DNA from: Candidatus Bathyarchaeota archaeon
GTDB lineage: Archaea > Thermoproteota > Bathyarchaeia > Bathyarchaeales > WAQA01
Direction: 5' to 3'
NCBI GenBank assembly: GCA_015520475.1
Contig: WAQA01000227.1
Span: 1-26,508, forward strand
DNA length: 26,508 bases
Each line of letters begins with the position of its first letter. Position 1 is the first letter of the stretch. The notes beneath the pieces are model-generated. The model had not been told where the DNA came from, made no database searches, and was given only the letters and a program-made list of their open reading frames with translations. The position numbers and the translations under genes are program-made. Below are positions 7,989 to 18,300 of the stretch, piece after piece.

Positions 7989-9488
7989 GTGAAATCTGCC
8001 TTGTCAAAGATCCTTAGGAGGGGAAGACTAAAACCCACTAAAACAGACATATTAAAGTTTACATCATCCATCAAGAGCGATGAAAAGATTATAGGGCAAG
8101 TGCTCGACATAAATAAGGCTCACATCATAATGTTGATGGAAGAGAAGATTATAGAACCGACCGTTGGAGCTAAGATTCTGGAGGCATTAAAGAATCTGGA
8201 AGGAAAGGTTAAGCTCAACCTCTCCCATGAAGATGTTCATATGGCCATTGAAGAGAAGGTTATAGAGTCTGTTGGATTAGATGTAGGCGGCAACATACAC
8301 ATCGGCAAGAGCAGGAATGATCAAGTTGCAACAGCTCTTAGGATGAGGCTGAGAGAAGAATTAATCCGAATAATGGACTTAACATTGGATCTACAAAGGA
8401 GCATATTGGAAGCCGCCAAGAAAAATCTTGAAGTAATAATACCTGGATATACACATCTCCAACCAGCCCAGCCCATAAGATACTCACATTACCTAATCTC
8501 ATTCTTCGACGCCTTAAACAGGGACCTGAAACGTTTAATCGACGCTTATGAGAGGGTTAATCGCTGTCCAATGGGTGCTGGAGCATTAGCCACAACAAGC
8601 TTCAGTATAAACCGTAAGAGGATGGCTGATCTCCTCGGCTTCAACGGTTTAATCGAAAATTCTATAGACGCTGTCAGCAGTAGAGACTTCGCTTTAGAGG
8701 TTATGGCTGCAATCTCAATAATGGCCGTTAACACCAGCCGGTACGTAGAGGACATGATCCTCTGGTCCACGTTAGAGTTTAATATGCTTGAACTCCCAGA
8801 TGAATACTCATCTACAAGCAGTATAATGCCGCAGAAAAAGAATCCTGAAGTTCTAGAGGTTATAAGGGCCAGAGTAAGCCATGTAATAGGGAACCTCCTC
8901 TCCGCCTTAACTATAATGAAGAGTCTACCAACCGGATATAATCTGGACATGCAAGAATTAACCCCTAAGCTCTGGGAGACGGTCGAAACCACTCTAAACT
9001 CAATAAGTATACTCAGAGATTTAATACGGAAGATAAAGGTTAACCGTGAAGTGTATAGGCGTTCCTTCCTCTCATTCACAACATCAACCGAACTTGCCAA
9101 TACTCTAACACGTAAATATAAGATTCCGTTCCGTGCAGCCCATAATATTGTCGGGGCATCTGTAAAGAGGCTCATTGAGGATGGAAAGTCACTTTCAGAC
9201 TTGACTCCTGAAATAATCTCTGAGGTATCTGAGAGGATGCTTGGAAGGAAGGTTGAGGTGTCAATGGAAGATTTAGAGTCTACAGTGAATCCTGAAGGGT
9301 TTGTTGAGTCGCATAAGACTGTTGGGGGGCCATCCAGGATCGAGGTTGAGAGGATGATAAACTCTAGAGTTAACGTCCTTGATGAGATGGAAAAGCAGAT
9401 ATCAAAGCTACGAGACAACCTGAAAAGGTGTGAAGAAGAATTGAATGAGATTGTTGATTCATATCTAAACCGGGAGGCTATAACGTAA
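7989..9488 (+). CDS. argH: Argininosuccinate lyase
   Basis: Cleaves argininosuccinate to arginine and fumarate, the last arginine step. It is a member of the fumarase/aspartase superfamily. Conserved parts are GKSRNDQVAT (107-115), the GYTHLQPAQP motif with catalytic-site His156, and the superfamily signature loop TSSIMPQKKNP (276-286) with the catalytic Ser. At 499 aa it is slightly long because of a charged helical C-terminal tail (about 455-499). The GTG start lies one base after the argG stop, with GAGGAAAGGG about 11 nt upstream inside argG, so translation is probably coupled. Confidence 0.97.
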   Translation: MKSALSKILRRGRLKPTKTDILKFTSSIKSDEKIIGQVLDINKAHIIMLMEEKIIEPTVGAKILEALKNLEGKVKLNLSHEDVHMAIEEKVIESVGLDVGGNIHIGKSRNDQVATALRMRLREELIRIMDLTLDLQRSILEAAKKNLEVIIPGYTHLQPAQPIRYSHYLISFFDALNRDLKRLIDAYERVNRCPMGAGALATTSFSINRKRMADLLGFNGLIENSIDAVSSRDFALEVMAAISIMAVNTSRYVEDMILWSTLEFNMLELPDEYSSTSSIMPQKKNPEVLEVIRARVSHVIGNLLSALTIMKSLPTGYNLDMQELTPKLWETVETTLNSISILRDLIRKIKVNREVYRRSFLSFTTSTELANTLTRKYKIPFRAAHNIVGASVKRLIEDGKSLSDLTPEIISEVSERMLGRKVEVSMEDLESTVNPEGFVESHKTVGGPSRIEVERMINSRVNVLDEMEKQISKLRDNLKRCEEELNEIVDSYLNREAIT

Positions 9489-9499
9489 AATTTAATAAT

Positions 9500-10687
9500 T
9501 TGGAAGTGAATTTTGAGGGAAGGGTTGTGATCTGCGGAAAGAAACCGGATAGACTGGATGGAGAAGAGAAGCCTGGAAGAGCAGTTCTCATCCTGGAAGA
9601 TGGATCCATCTTTCAAGGTATAGGCTTCGGCGCGGTAACTGAGACAACAGGTGAGGTTGTCTTTTCAACATCGATGGTTGGCTATCCGGAGTCGCTGACG
9701 GACCCATCATATTACGGGCAGATCCTAACATTAACCTATCCTCTAATCGGAAATTATGGGGTTCCATCATATGATGAGAGAATATTTGATGTTCCAGTCT
9801 ATTTTGAGTCCATTGGAATAAAGGTTAGGGGGCTTGTCATTCAAGAATTATGTGATGTTCCATCCCATTACCTCTCCACTAGAACATTGGATGAGTGGCT
9901 TAGAAGTGAAGGTGTCCCTGGAATCTTCGGAGTGGACACTAGAAGACTAACTAAGAAACTGCGAGAGAAGGGTGTTATGCTTGGAATCTTAAAGGTTTAC
10001 CGTGAAGGTGAGGAGCCTAACCTAGATGATCTCCTTAGAAGATCAAGGAGTATTCCAGATCCTAACGTTGAGGATTTAGTGGAGAAGGTAACTATTAAAG
10101 AGCCTATCCATTACAGATTGAATGGGAAGAAGAGGGTTGTTCTGATAGACTGCGGAGTTAAATGCGGTATACTGAGAAGCCTATTCAAGTTAAAGGTTGA
10201 TGTTGTGAGGGTGCCATACAACTTCTCAGCAGATGAAATCTTAGAGTATCATCCAAACGGCATAATCATCAGTAATGGTCCAGGAGACCCGAAGAGATGT
10301 AGCGATACGATAGAGACCGTTAGGGAACTGGCATATGAGAATATGCCTATGATGGGTATCTGCTTAGGAAATCAGATCCTCGCGCTTGCATTTGGAGGGG
10401 ACACATATAAACTGAAGTATGGGCATAGATCCCAGAATCAGCCGGCGTATGACCTTGAAACAGGCCGATGCTATATAACAACTCAGAATCATGGATACGC
10501 AGTTAACCCTGACTCATTGAAGAAGACCGGGCTGAAGATATGGTTCATAAACGCAAATGACAAGACAGTTGAAGGCGTTAGACATTTAGAGAAGCCTGCC
10601 TTCGCCGTTCAATGGCATCCTGAAGCCTCTCCAGGACCATACGATACAGAATTTCTCTTCCAAAACTTCTTGGAGATGTTGAGGTGA
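9500..10687 (+). CDS. carA: Carbamoyl-phosphate synthase small (glutaminase) subunit
   Basis: Hydrolyses glutamine and passes ammonia to CarB. The N-terminal CarA domain begins at about residue 28 (AVLILEDGSIFQGIGFG). The class I glutamine amidotransferase domain carries the nucleophile Cys288 in GICLGNQ and the His373/Glu375 pair in QWHPEASPGP. The frame opens at a TTG (9500) only 11 bp after argH. This gives about 26 residues more than usual CarA proteins before the first conserved strand. There is no ATG between, so the true start is uncertain: TTG 9500, or in-frame GTGs at residues 3 or 10. The stop overlaps the carB ribosome binding region. Confidence 0.96.
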   Translation: MEVNFEGRVVICGKKPDRLDGEEKPGRAVLILEDGSIFQGIGFGAVTETTGEVVFSTSMVGYPESLTDPSYYGQILTLTYPLIGNYGVPSYDERIFDVPVYFESIGIKVRGLVIQELCDVPSHYLSTRTLDEWLRSEGVPGIFGVDTRRLTKKLREKGVMLGILKVYREGEEPNLDDLLRRSRSIPDPNVEDLVEKVTIKEPIHYRLNGKKRVVLIDCGVKCGILRSLFKLKVDVVRVPYNFSADEILEYHPNGIIISNGPGDPKRCSDTIETVRELAYENMPMMGICLGNQILALAFGGDTYKLKYGHRSQNQPAYDLETGRCYITTQNHGYAVNPDSLKKTGLKIWFINANDKTVEGVRHLEKPAFAVQWHPEASPGPYDTEFLFQNFLEMLR

Positions 10688-10694
10688 TCCTTGA

Positions 10695-13600
10695 ATGCCG
10701 AAGTTCGAATGGATACGTAAGGTTCTAATCCTTGGAAGCGGCCCAATCAAGATAGGGGAGGCCGCTGAATTTGATTATTCTGGCAGTCAATGCTTAAAGG
10801 CTATGAGGGAAGAGGGTATCGAAACCGTACTTGTCAATCCGAACGTCGCGACGATCCAGACTGATCCGAGACTGGCAGGTAAAGTGTACCTTCTACCCGT
10901 AACACCGGAGTATGTGGAGGAGGTTATAAAGAGGGAACGTCCTGACGGGATACTGTTAGGGTTCGGGGGGCAGACCGCCCTAAACTGCGGCGTCCAACTT
11001 GCGAAGGCAGGTATACTGGAGAAGTATGATGTTAAGGTTCTTGGAACCCCTATAAAGGCTATTGAGGAGACCGAGGACAGAGAATCCTTCAGACAGGCCA
11101 TGATAAGAGCAGGTATACCTATACCTAAAAGTAGATCTGCTGCCTCCGTTAAAGAGGCCCTTGAAATAGCGGAGGATCTTGGATATCCAGTCATAGTTAG
11201 GGTGGCTTATACCCTTGGAGGGAAGGGTTCAGGGGTAGCTCATAACAGGAAAGAGCTGGAGGAGATAGTGAATCGCGCCCTTGTCCAAAGCATGATCTCT
11301 CAGGTTCTGGTTGAAGAGTACATTGGACACTGGAAGGAAGTTGAATATGAAGTTATGCGTGACTACGAAGATAACTGTATAACCGTATGTAACATGGAGA
11401 ACTTTGATCCTATGGGGGTACATACTGGAGACTCTATCGTCGTTGCTCCCTCACAGACCCTAACGAATCGGGAATATCACATCCTCAGATCAGCATCTAT
11501 AAAGGTTATTAGGAGCCTAGGAATCGTTGGAGAATGTAACATTCAATGGGCGCTCCATCCGAGATCCGAAGATTATAGGGCGATTGAAGTTAACGCTAGA
11601 ATGTCCAGGAGCTCTGCCCTTGCAAGTAAGGCAACGGGTTATCCGCTGGCTTACATAGCGGCTAAACTGGCGATAGGCTACCTCCTACCTGAACTAATAA
11701 ACAAGGTTACAGGAGTTACAACTGCATGCTTCGAACCTGCATTAGACTACATAGTTGTTAAGATACCTAGATGGGACTTGAGGAAATTCAAGAATGTTGA
11801 TCCGCATCTCGGACCACAAATGAAGTCTATAGGTGAGGTGATGGCTATTGGCAGGAGCTTCGAGGAGACCATCCAGAAGGCTATACGTATGCTTGACATT
11901 GGAAAGATAGGTTTGGTGTCGAATCCGGATGATGAGAAGCCTGAGCCATTAGAGGAGGTTCTTGACTGCTTAAGAAACCCAACTGATGAAAGAATATTCA
12001 AGATAGTTAAGGCCTTGAAGATGGGGGTTCCGATAAGTGAGATTTACAGGTTGAGCGGTGTGGATCCATGGTTCCTGAGCAAGATAAAGAAGATAATTGA
12101 TATGGAGGAGAAGCTGAAGAGGCTGGATCTTAAGGGGAGGGATGCCGCCAAGATAATAAGGGAGGCGAAGAAGCTAGGCTTCTCAGACAGGCAGATTGGG
12201 AACTGCCTTAGAATGGATGAGATGGAGATTAGAAGGTTTAGGAAGAAGCATGGTATAATCCCGGTGGTTAAGCGGATAGATACGCTTGCAGCTGAGTGGC
12301 CTGCCATCACAAATTATCTGTACCTCACCTATCATGGAGAAGAGGATGACATAGAATTCAAACCTAGAAAGATGAAGGTTATAGTTCTAGGGGCAGGAGT
12401 ATTCAGGATAGGTTCAAGCGTCGAATTTGATTGGAGCGGCGTGAACACTGTATGGTCCCTTAAGAAGCATGGAGTAGACGAAGCCATCATGGTTAACTAT
12501 AACCCTGAAACAGTATCAACGGACTATGACATCTCAGACAAGCTATACTTCGAAGAGTTAACGCTTGAGAGGATTCTGGATATCTATGAGAAGGAGAAGC
12601 CTCAAGGAGTAATAGTGAATGTTGGAGGGCAAATCCCGAATAATCTAGCATTGAAACTGGCTAATTCAGGAGTTAAACTTCTAGGCACTCCTAGTAGAAG
12701 CATAGATCTCGCTGAGGACAGATCAAAGTTCAGCGCCCTCCTAGACAGGCTTGGCATTCCACAGCCGAGATGGAGGAAGCTGACGACGATAGAGGACGCT
12801 GAAAGATTCGCTGATGAGATTGGATATCCAGTTCTTGTCCGTCCAAGCTATGTCCTCTCCGGTTATGCTATGAGGGTTGCATATAGCCGTGAGGAGCTGA
12901 GGGATTACCTTGAGTTGGCGGCAAGCGTCTCAGCCGAGCATCCAGTTGTAATATCAAAGTTTATTGAGGGGGCTAAGGAGGTTGAGGTTGACGGCGTATC
13001 AGATGGGGAGGACACGTTGATAGGAGCGGTCATCGAGCATGTTGAGCAAGCCGGCGTACATAGTGGGGATGCAGTGATGAGTATACCCCCTCAATCCCTC
13101 AGTAAAGACGTGATAGAGACTATTGAGGAATATACCCGTGCAATTGCAAGGGCGCTTAAGATAAAAGGGCCATTCAACATTCAATACCTAGTTAAGAATG
13201 GAACGGTGTCCGTTATCGAGTGTAACCTGAGAGCTTCAAGGTCTATGCCCTACGTCAGCAAAACAAGGGGGGTAAACCTGATCGATATATCAACAGCCAT
13301 TATACTAGGTAAAAGATTGAGGGATATAGGGATAACAAGTATTCCTCCGCCGAAGCATGTAGGCGTTAAGGTTCCAAGCTTCAGTTTTATGCGTTTAAGC
13401 GGGGCTGATCCAGTTCTTGGCGTTGAGATGCTCAGTACGGGAGAGGCTGCATGTCTAGGTGAAAACTTCGCTGATGCTCTTCTGAAGGCTCTCCAATCCG
13501 TCAACTTTACAATTCCGAATCCTGGAGGAACCGTTCTGATAACGGCTGGAGGGGAGAAGATGAAGAGAAGCATCATTCCAATAGCTGAGAGTCTTGAGAG

Positions 13601-13973
13601 GATGGGCTTCAAGATATACGCGACTGAGAACACCGCTGAAACCTTGAGGAGGCATGGATTTAAGAACGTCACCGTTCTCCATAAGGTTAAGGAGGATAAG
13701 AAACCGAATATACTCGATTACCTACTTGAGAGGAAGATAGATCTGGTGATAAATATTCCTACAGGGAACTCTCAGAACATGAAGATAGACCCTGCAGTTC
13801 TAGAGGATGAATATATGATCAGAAGATTGGCTGTTGAATTTAATATTCCAATCCTAACAACTATTGAGTTGGCTTCGGCTCTTGTGAGGGTGCTGAAGTA
13901 TAGGATGAAGAAGAAGATCACGATACGTTCATTGAATGAGTATATGGATAGGCTGCCGTTCAAGCACTGGTAA
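10695..13973 (+). CDS. carB: Carbamoyl-phosphate synthase large subunit
   Basis: Makes carbamoyl phosphate from bicarbonate, two ATP and ammonia supplied by CarA, for arginine and pyrimidine synthesis. The 1092-aa protein has the two homologous halves of the family: each starts with a pre-ATP-grasp GxGPxxIGEAAEFDYSG-like motif (LGSGPIKIGEAAEFDYSG in half one; LGAGVFRIGSSVEFDWSG in half two) followed by an ATP-grasp domain. A C-terminal methylglyoxal-synthase-like allosteric domain covers about 945-1092. It is a single intact gene, whereas several archaea have it split. The ATG is preceded by GAGGTGAT, seven bases after the carA stop. Confidence 0.98.
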   Translation: MPKFEWIRKVLILGSGPIKIGEAAEFDYSGSQCLKAMREEGIETVLVNPNVATIQTDPRLAGKVYLLPVTPEYVEEVIKRERPDGILLGFGGQTALNCGVQLAKAGILEKYDVKVLGTPIKAIEETEDRESFRQAMIRAGIPIPKSRSAASVKEALEIAEDLGYPVIVRVAYTLGGKGSGVAHNRKELEEIVNRALVQSMISQVLVEEYIGHWKEVEYEVMRDYEDNCITVCNMENFDPMGVHTGDSIVVAPSQTLTNREYHILRSASIKVIRSLGIVGECNIQWALHPRSEDYRAIEVNARMSRSSALASKATGYPLAYIAAKLAIGYLLPELINKVTGVTTACFEPALDYIVVKIPRWDLRKFKNVDPHLGPQMKSIGEVMAIGRSFEETIQKAIRMLDIGKIGLVSNPDDEKPEPLEEVLDCLRNPTDERIFKIVKALKMGVPISEIYRLSGVDPWFLSKIKKIIDMEEKLKRLDLKGRDAAKIIREAKKLGFSDRQIGNCLRMDEMEIRRFRKKHGIIPVVKRIDTLAAEWPAITNYLYLTYHGEEDDIEFKPRKMKVIVLGAGVFRIGSSVEFDWSGVNTVWSLKKHGVDEAIMVNYNPETVSTDYDISDKLYFEELTLERILDIYEKEKPQGVIVNVGGQIPNNLALKLANSGVKLLGTPSRSIDLAEDRSKFSALLDRLGIPQPRWRKLTTIEDAERFADEIGYPVLVRPSYVLSGYAMRVAYSREELRDYLELAASVSAEHPVVISKFIEGAKEVEVDGVSDGEDTLIGAVIEHVEQAGVHSGDAVMSIPPQSLSKDVIETIEEYTRAIARALKIKGPFNIQYLVKNGTVSVIECNLRASRSMPYVSKTRGVNLIDISTAIILGKRLRDIGITSIPPPKHVGVKVPSFSFMRLSGADPVLGVEMLSTGEAACLGENFADALLKALQSVNFTIPNPGGTVLITAGGEKMKRSIIPIAESLERMGFKIYATENTAETLRRHGFKNVTVLHKVKEDKKPNILDYLLERKIDLVINIPTGNSQNMKIDPAVLEDEYMIRRLAVEFNIPILTTIELASALVRVLKYRMKKKITIRSLNEYMDRLPFKHW

Positions 13974-14000
13974 CGGCGAAAGTAGAAGAATACAGAAAAA

Positions 14001-14040
14001 TTTTTAATATACCGTCGATTAAAGCATAACGCCTTATAAA
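14001..14040 (+). promoter_or_regulatory. AT-rich promoter region of the transporter gene
   Basis: Two TATA-like elements follow carB: TTTTTAATATA at 14001-14011 and CTTATAAA at 14033-14040. The second would start transcription near 14065 and give a leader of about 60 nt. The T-rich run at 14001-14005 could also end carB transcripts. Confidence 0.3.
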
Positions 14041-14127
14041 CAAGTTTAGATTTACATTCCTAATCTATATGCTATGGCTTGTTGATGATGGTCTGGAGGC
14101 GTGTGAGGATGGCTGGAGGCGAAAAGG

Positions 14128-15318
14128 ATGGCTCGGACATGGATACGCAGCTTACAAGACAAGATTGCACAGTCAATCTTCTCCCTCCTCTTCAATCTAG
14201 GCGGGCTGATTGCTGGAGGAGTCTTAGCTCTACACTTCAACGTGTTCTCTATGACTTCATGGACTGTGATACTCTTCCCATGCATATTAAGTGTGAGAGG
14301 AGCCATAGGGGGAGTATTCAGTGCACATCTAAGCACAGGCCTACATTTAGGGACTATAAAGCCGGATTATAGGGGTTCTGGAAGCCTATATAAACTGTTA
14401 GCCTCCATATTCACCTTGGCTCTTGAGAGCAGCCTGTTCCTCGGCTCCATAACCTTTCTGATAAGGCTACTCTTCAGGACAGTTTCAATCGAAGATTACA
14501 TAGACATCCTCTCTGTTCTCTCCGGAACTATGGGGTTCTCCGTTCTGCTGGTTGCCCCCATCACAACAGCTATCTCCTTCCTATCCTTCAGGCGTAGAAT
14601 GGATCCTGACATAATAGTCTATCCTATAACATCGACTGTTGCCGACATAATAGTTACTGCATGTTACATCTCAATCCTGAATATCTTCTTCCTTATGCAG
14701 TATGGGAAAGCAATAATCTATCTTGTAGATATAGCCTTTATAATCTTCACCATATACCTCTTCATCAGGAACGTCAGGGATGAAGAGTACATTAAGATCC
14801 TAAGGGAATTCATAATTACATTATTAATTATAGTTGTAATAGTTAATGTTTCAGGGTTAGCCCTTAATGGGATAAAGAAGCTTATAGGGAGAAGGCTTGA
14901 GATATACACTGTTTATCCAGCTCTAATCGACACTATGGGTGACTTCGGATCCATAGTTGGATCAACGGCTACGACTAAGCTCTTCACCGGGATAATCGAG
15001 CCATCCTATACTTCAATAAGGGATCATACGGTTGAGATTGCTGGGGCATGGATCTCATCATTACTTATGTTCCTACTCTTCGCTGTAATTGTCAACTTGA
15101 ATTATCATGGCGGACTAGACGACCTGAAAGATTTCATGTTAAATCTTATATTCACAAATGTTCTGGCAGCAGTCTTCATGATACTTATCTCATTCGGAAT
15201 AGCGATACTGACATTTAAGCATGCATTGGATCCGGACAACTTTGTTATTCCGATAGAGAGTTCAATCTCTGATACGATAACAACAATATTCCTCTTCGTC
15301 TCTCTAATCGTATTATGA
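14128..15318 (+). CDS. SLC41/MgtE-type divalent cation transporter, two membrane-domain repeats
   Basis: A predicted Mg2+ or other divalent cation channel/transporter in the cytoplasmic membrane. The 396-aa protein is almost all hydrophobic helices and consists of two related MgtE membrane units. Repeat one has LFPCILSVRGAIGG and HLGTIKP (about 49-79) and later DPDIIVYPITSTVAD (159-173). Repeat two has VYPALIDTMGDFGS and LFTGIIEP (about 262-292) and DPDNFVIPIESSISD (368-382). This tandem arrangement matches the eukaryotic SLC41 layout, and bacterial MgtE's N domain and CBS pair are missing. The ATG has GGAGG about 8 nt upstream. The gene follows carB by 154 bp with its own candidate promoter, so operon membership is doubtful. 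Ion specificity cannot be read from sequence. Confidence 0.85.
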   Translation: MARTWIRSLQDKIAQSIFSLLFNLGGLIAGGVLALHFNVFSMTSWTVILFPCILSVRGAIGGVFSAHLSTGLHLGTIKPDYRGSGSLYKLLASIFTLALESSLFLGSITFLIRLLFRTVSIEDYIDILSVLSGTMGFSVLLVAPITTAISFLSFRRRMDPDIIVYPITSTVADIIVTACYISILNIFFLMQYGKAIIYLVDIAFIIFTIYLFIRNVRDEEYIKILREFIITLLIIVVIVNVSGLALNGIKKLIGRRLEIYTVYPALIDTMGDFGSIVGSTATTKLFTGIIEPSYTSIRDHTVEIAGAWISSLLMFLLFAVIVNLNYHGGLDDLKDFMLNLIFTNVLAAVFMILISFGIAILTFKHALDPDNFVIPIESSISDTITTIFLFVSLIVL

Positions 15319-15341
15319 GAAATTTTCGGTTTCTATTCTTT

Positions 15342-18300
15342 TCAGGAGGCTTTGATAAGGCCTATCCTAAGTTTCTCTCCGTCAAGCCTGTATTCTGAGA
15401 CTGCAGCCTCTGATGGCGGCTTCTCCTCGTATATCTCTACCGAAAGGGTTTCAGAGGCGATGTAATCTCCATACTCTTTAAAGACCTCTCTAAGCTTAGG
15501 TCCAGCCTCATAATATGTGAAGATTCTGTCGTCTATGTTAAATCCAGCCTCCTTTCTTTGATTCTGTATTCTTCGAACGATGTCTCTTGCAAGTCCCTCC
15601 CTTTTCAACTGCTCAGTTATAGTTGTATCTACGCCTACAAGTATGTTATCTTCCTCAACAACTGAAAAGTTCTCTTTAGCGTTCTCAAGTATCTCTACCT
15701 CTTCCATTGATAGCTCAACTTCATCCCCATCAACCTTGACCTTTACAGATCCATTCTCCCGTAGTTTCGAGATGATCTCTTCAGGAGGAATCCTTGAGAT
15801 TGCCGATTTAATCTTTGGGAAGAGCCTCCCATACCTTCTTCCTAGAACCTCAGTTTTCAGCCGTATCTCATAGTCGATTAAGTCTCTTCTATCCTCGGAG
15901 AATTCAACCTTCTTCACGTTAAGTTCATCCTTTATCAGGTTCTCTAAGCTCTTTATTCTGTCCAGTAAGGCTTTCTCAGCGATCACCCTTATCATGGTGA
16001 GAGGCTGTCTAAGCTTAATTCCGGCTTTGCTGCGGGCTGAACGGCCCATTCCACAGACCTTAACTACGATGTCCATGCTTCTCATCAAGTCTTCATCTAT
16101 CATCTCCTCGTTTGGTGTGGGCCAGTCGTTATGGTGTACACTTTCAGGGGCTTCTGGATTAACGCTTCTAACGATATTCTGGTATATCTCCTCTGTTAGG
16201 AAGGGTATAAACGGCGCTAAGAGCTTGATTAATGTTGTGAGGCAAATATATAATGTTGTATATCCCGCTTTCTTGTCTAGATCAGCTTCGCTCTTCCAGA
16301 ATCGTCTCCTTGATCTCCGAATATACCATGTTGAGAGTTCATTTACAAACCGCTCTATACTCTTAGCAGCGTCGTATGGATCATAATTGTCTAGGAAGCC
16401 CGTTACTTCCTTTATGAGTACCTGTAATTTAGAGAGGATCCATCTGTCAAGTAGGGAGTATTCCTCTACCATATCCTTTGGCGTCCATCTGTCCAGTCTA
16501 GCGTATGTAACGAAGAAGCTGTATATGTTCCATAATGGGATTAGGAATCTCCTCTTGATCTCGTCTGCCCTGTTATAGCCGAAGAGCAGGTTTGTTTCAG
16601 GTCTGTTTGTACAGTACATCCATCTCATTACATCTGCGCCCATATTCTCTACGGCTTCGTCGAACCATATCGCGTTTCCCCATGACTTATGCATCTCTCT
16701 TCCATCTTCAGCCAATACTAGGCCATGTCCGAAGCATACCTTGAAGGGTGCGCAGCCCTCAAGTATCGTGCTCATCGCAAGCATTGAATAGAACCAGTTT
16801 CTGAATTGTCCAGGTAGGGATTCGCAGATAAAATCTGCTGGGAACCATTTCCTCCAGTAATCTCTATCTCTTCTATAATTCAATGTTGAGAAGGCGACTA
16901 TTCCTGCGTCTAGCCATGGATTACCAACATCAGGGATCCTGGACATCTTGGATCCACATCTAGAACATTTAATCTTTACAGCATCTATCCATGGTCTGTG
17001 TGGTGTATGTCCCTCAAATATCTCCCATCCCTCAACGGCTTTTTCTTTCAGCTCCTCTTTACTTCCGATAACCTCGAAGTTTCCGCATCTGCTGCATTCC
17101 CAGATGGGAAGAGCTAAACCCCAATATCTCTTCTTTGAGATCATCCAGTCATCCATATTCTGCAGCCAGTCCAGTTCCTGTTGGAGGCCGAATTCAGGTA
17201 TCCATCTAACCTGCATAGCTGACTCCATTATCTGATATCTGAGGTTCTCCCTTTTCTCTTCATCAGTTAACTCGTTCAATGGTTTGTCGAGCTTCTTTCC
17301 CATCGATATAAACCATTCATCTACAAGTCTGAAGACCAGTTCGCTGCTGCATCTCCAGCATACAGGATATCTATGTGTGTAATCCTCCACTCTAAATAGT
17401 ATCCCTTTCTTCTTTAAGTCCTCGATTATGGGCTTCGCTGAGTCGTATACGTGGGTTCCAGTCAGCCATCCGAAACCCTCTATGAAGACCCCATACTCAT
17501 CTAGGGGTGCCACTTCAGGTAGACCATAAATCTTTCCCAACTCGAAGTCTTCTTTTCCGCATCCTGGGGCGATATGAACTATTCCAGTCCCCTCTTCCTC
17601 GCTTACTTCATCCCATAAAATTACGCGGTGAGCCTCCTTCACACCCATCTCTTTTGGAAGAGGCAGTTCATCGTATGGTCCGGAGTATCTCCATCCCTCC
17701 ATATCTCTACCTTTAATCTCCTCTAGAACCTCATATTCTCCCTTAATAACATTCTTTAATGTGGCCTTAGCCAAATAGAAGATCTTACCTTCATAATTTA
17801 TCTTCACGTATGTTATTTCTGGGTGGACTGCTGCTGCAACGTTTGATGTTAATGTCCAGGGGGTTGTGGTCCATACCAGGAGAAATTCGTTCTCTCTACC
17901 TGTAATCGGAAACATTACTGTGAGCGCTGGATGAGTTAATTCTTTGTATCCTTCAGTTACAATCTCATGTTGTGAGAGGGCTGTTGAACATCTTGGACAC
18001 CAGGGCATAACATCTCTTCCCTTATATATCCATCCTCTCTCATGGCACTTCTTAAGTACGTTCCATATCATGTAGTTGTTCTCATCTGAGAATGTAAAGT
18101 ATGAGCCGCCTAGCTCCGGAGATCCTAACATACCTACGATTCGTTCAACAGTGTCTGTTAGGGGTCCACTTCTGGTCTGTATAGTCACAACTTTCTGAGG
18201 ATCCTCAAGTTCATCCGCCAGATATCTCAGAAAGTTAGGGTCATCCCAGTCCATCCAGTATCCTAGACGGATCGACTGTTCAGTCTGTATAGCTGCGTAT

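Noticed and set aside
8546..9616. 356-codon open frame on the minus strand
   Set aside because: It lies wholly opposite argH and the start of carA, which are certain from motifs; its Ser/Ile/Leu-rich product has no recognisable domain.
13250..13672. 140-codon minus-strand frame opposite carB
   Set aside because: It is antisense to the conserved carB second half and MGS-like domain and has no plausible protein features.
14079..14127. TGATGAT resembling a C box of a C/D sRNA upstream of the transporter gene
   Set aside because: No matching D box (CTGA) or C'/D' pair at suitable spacing.
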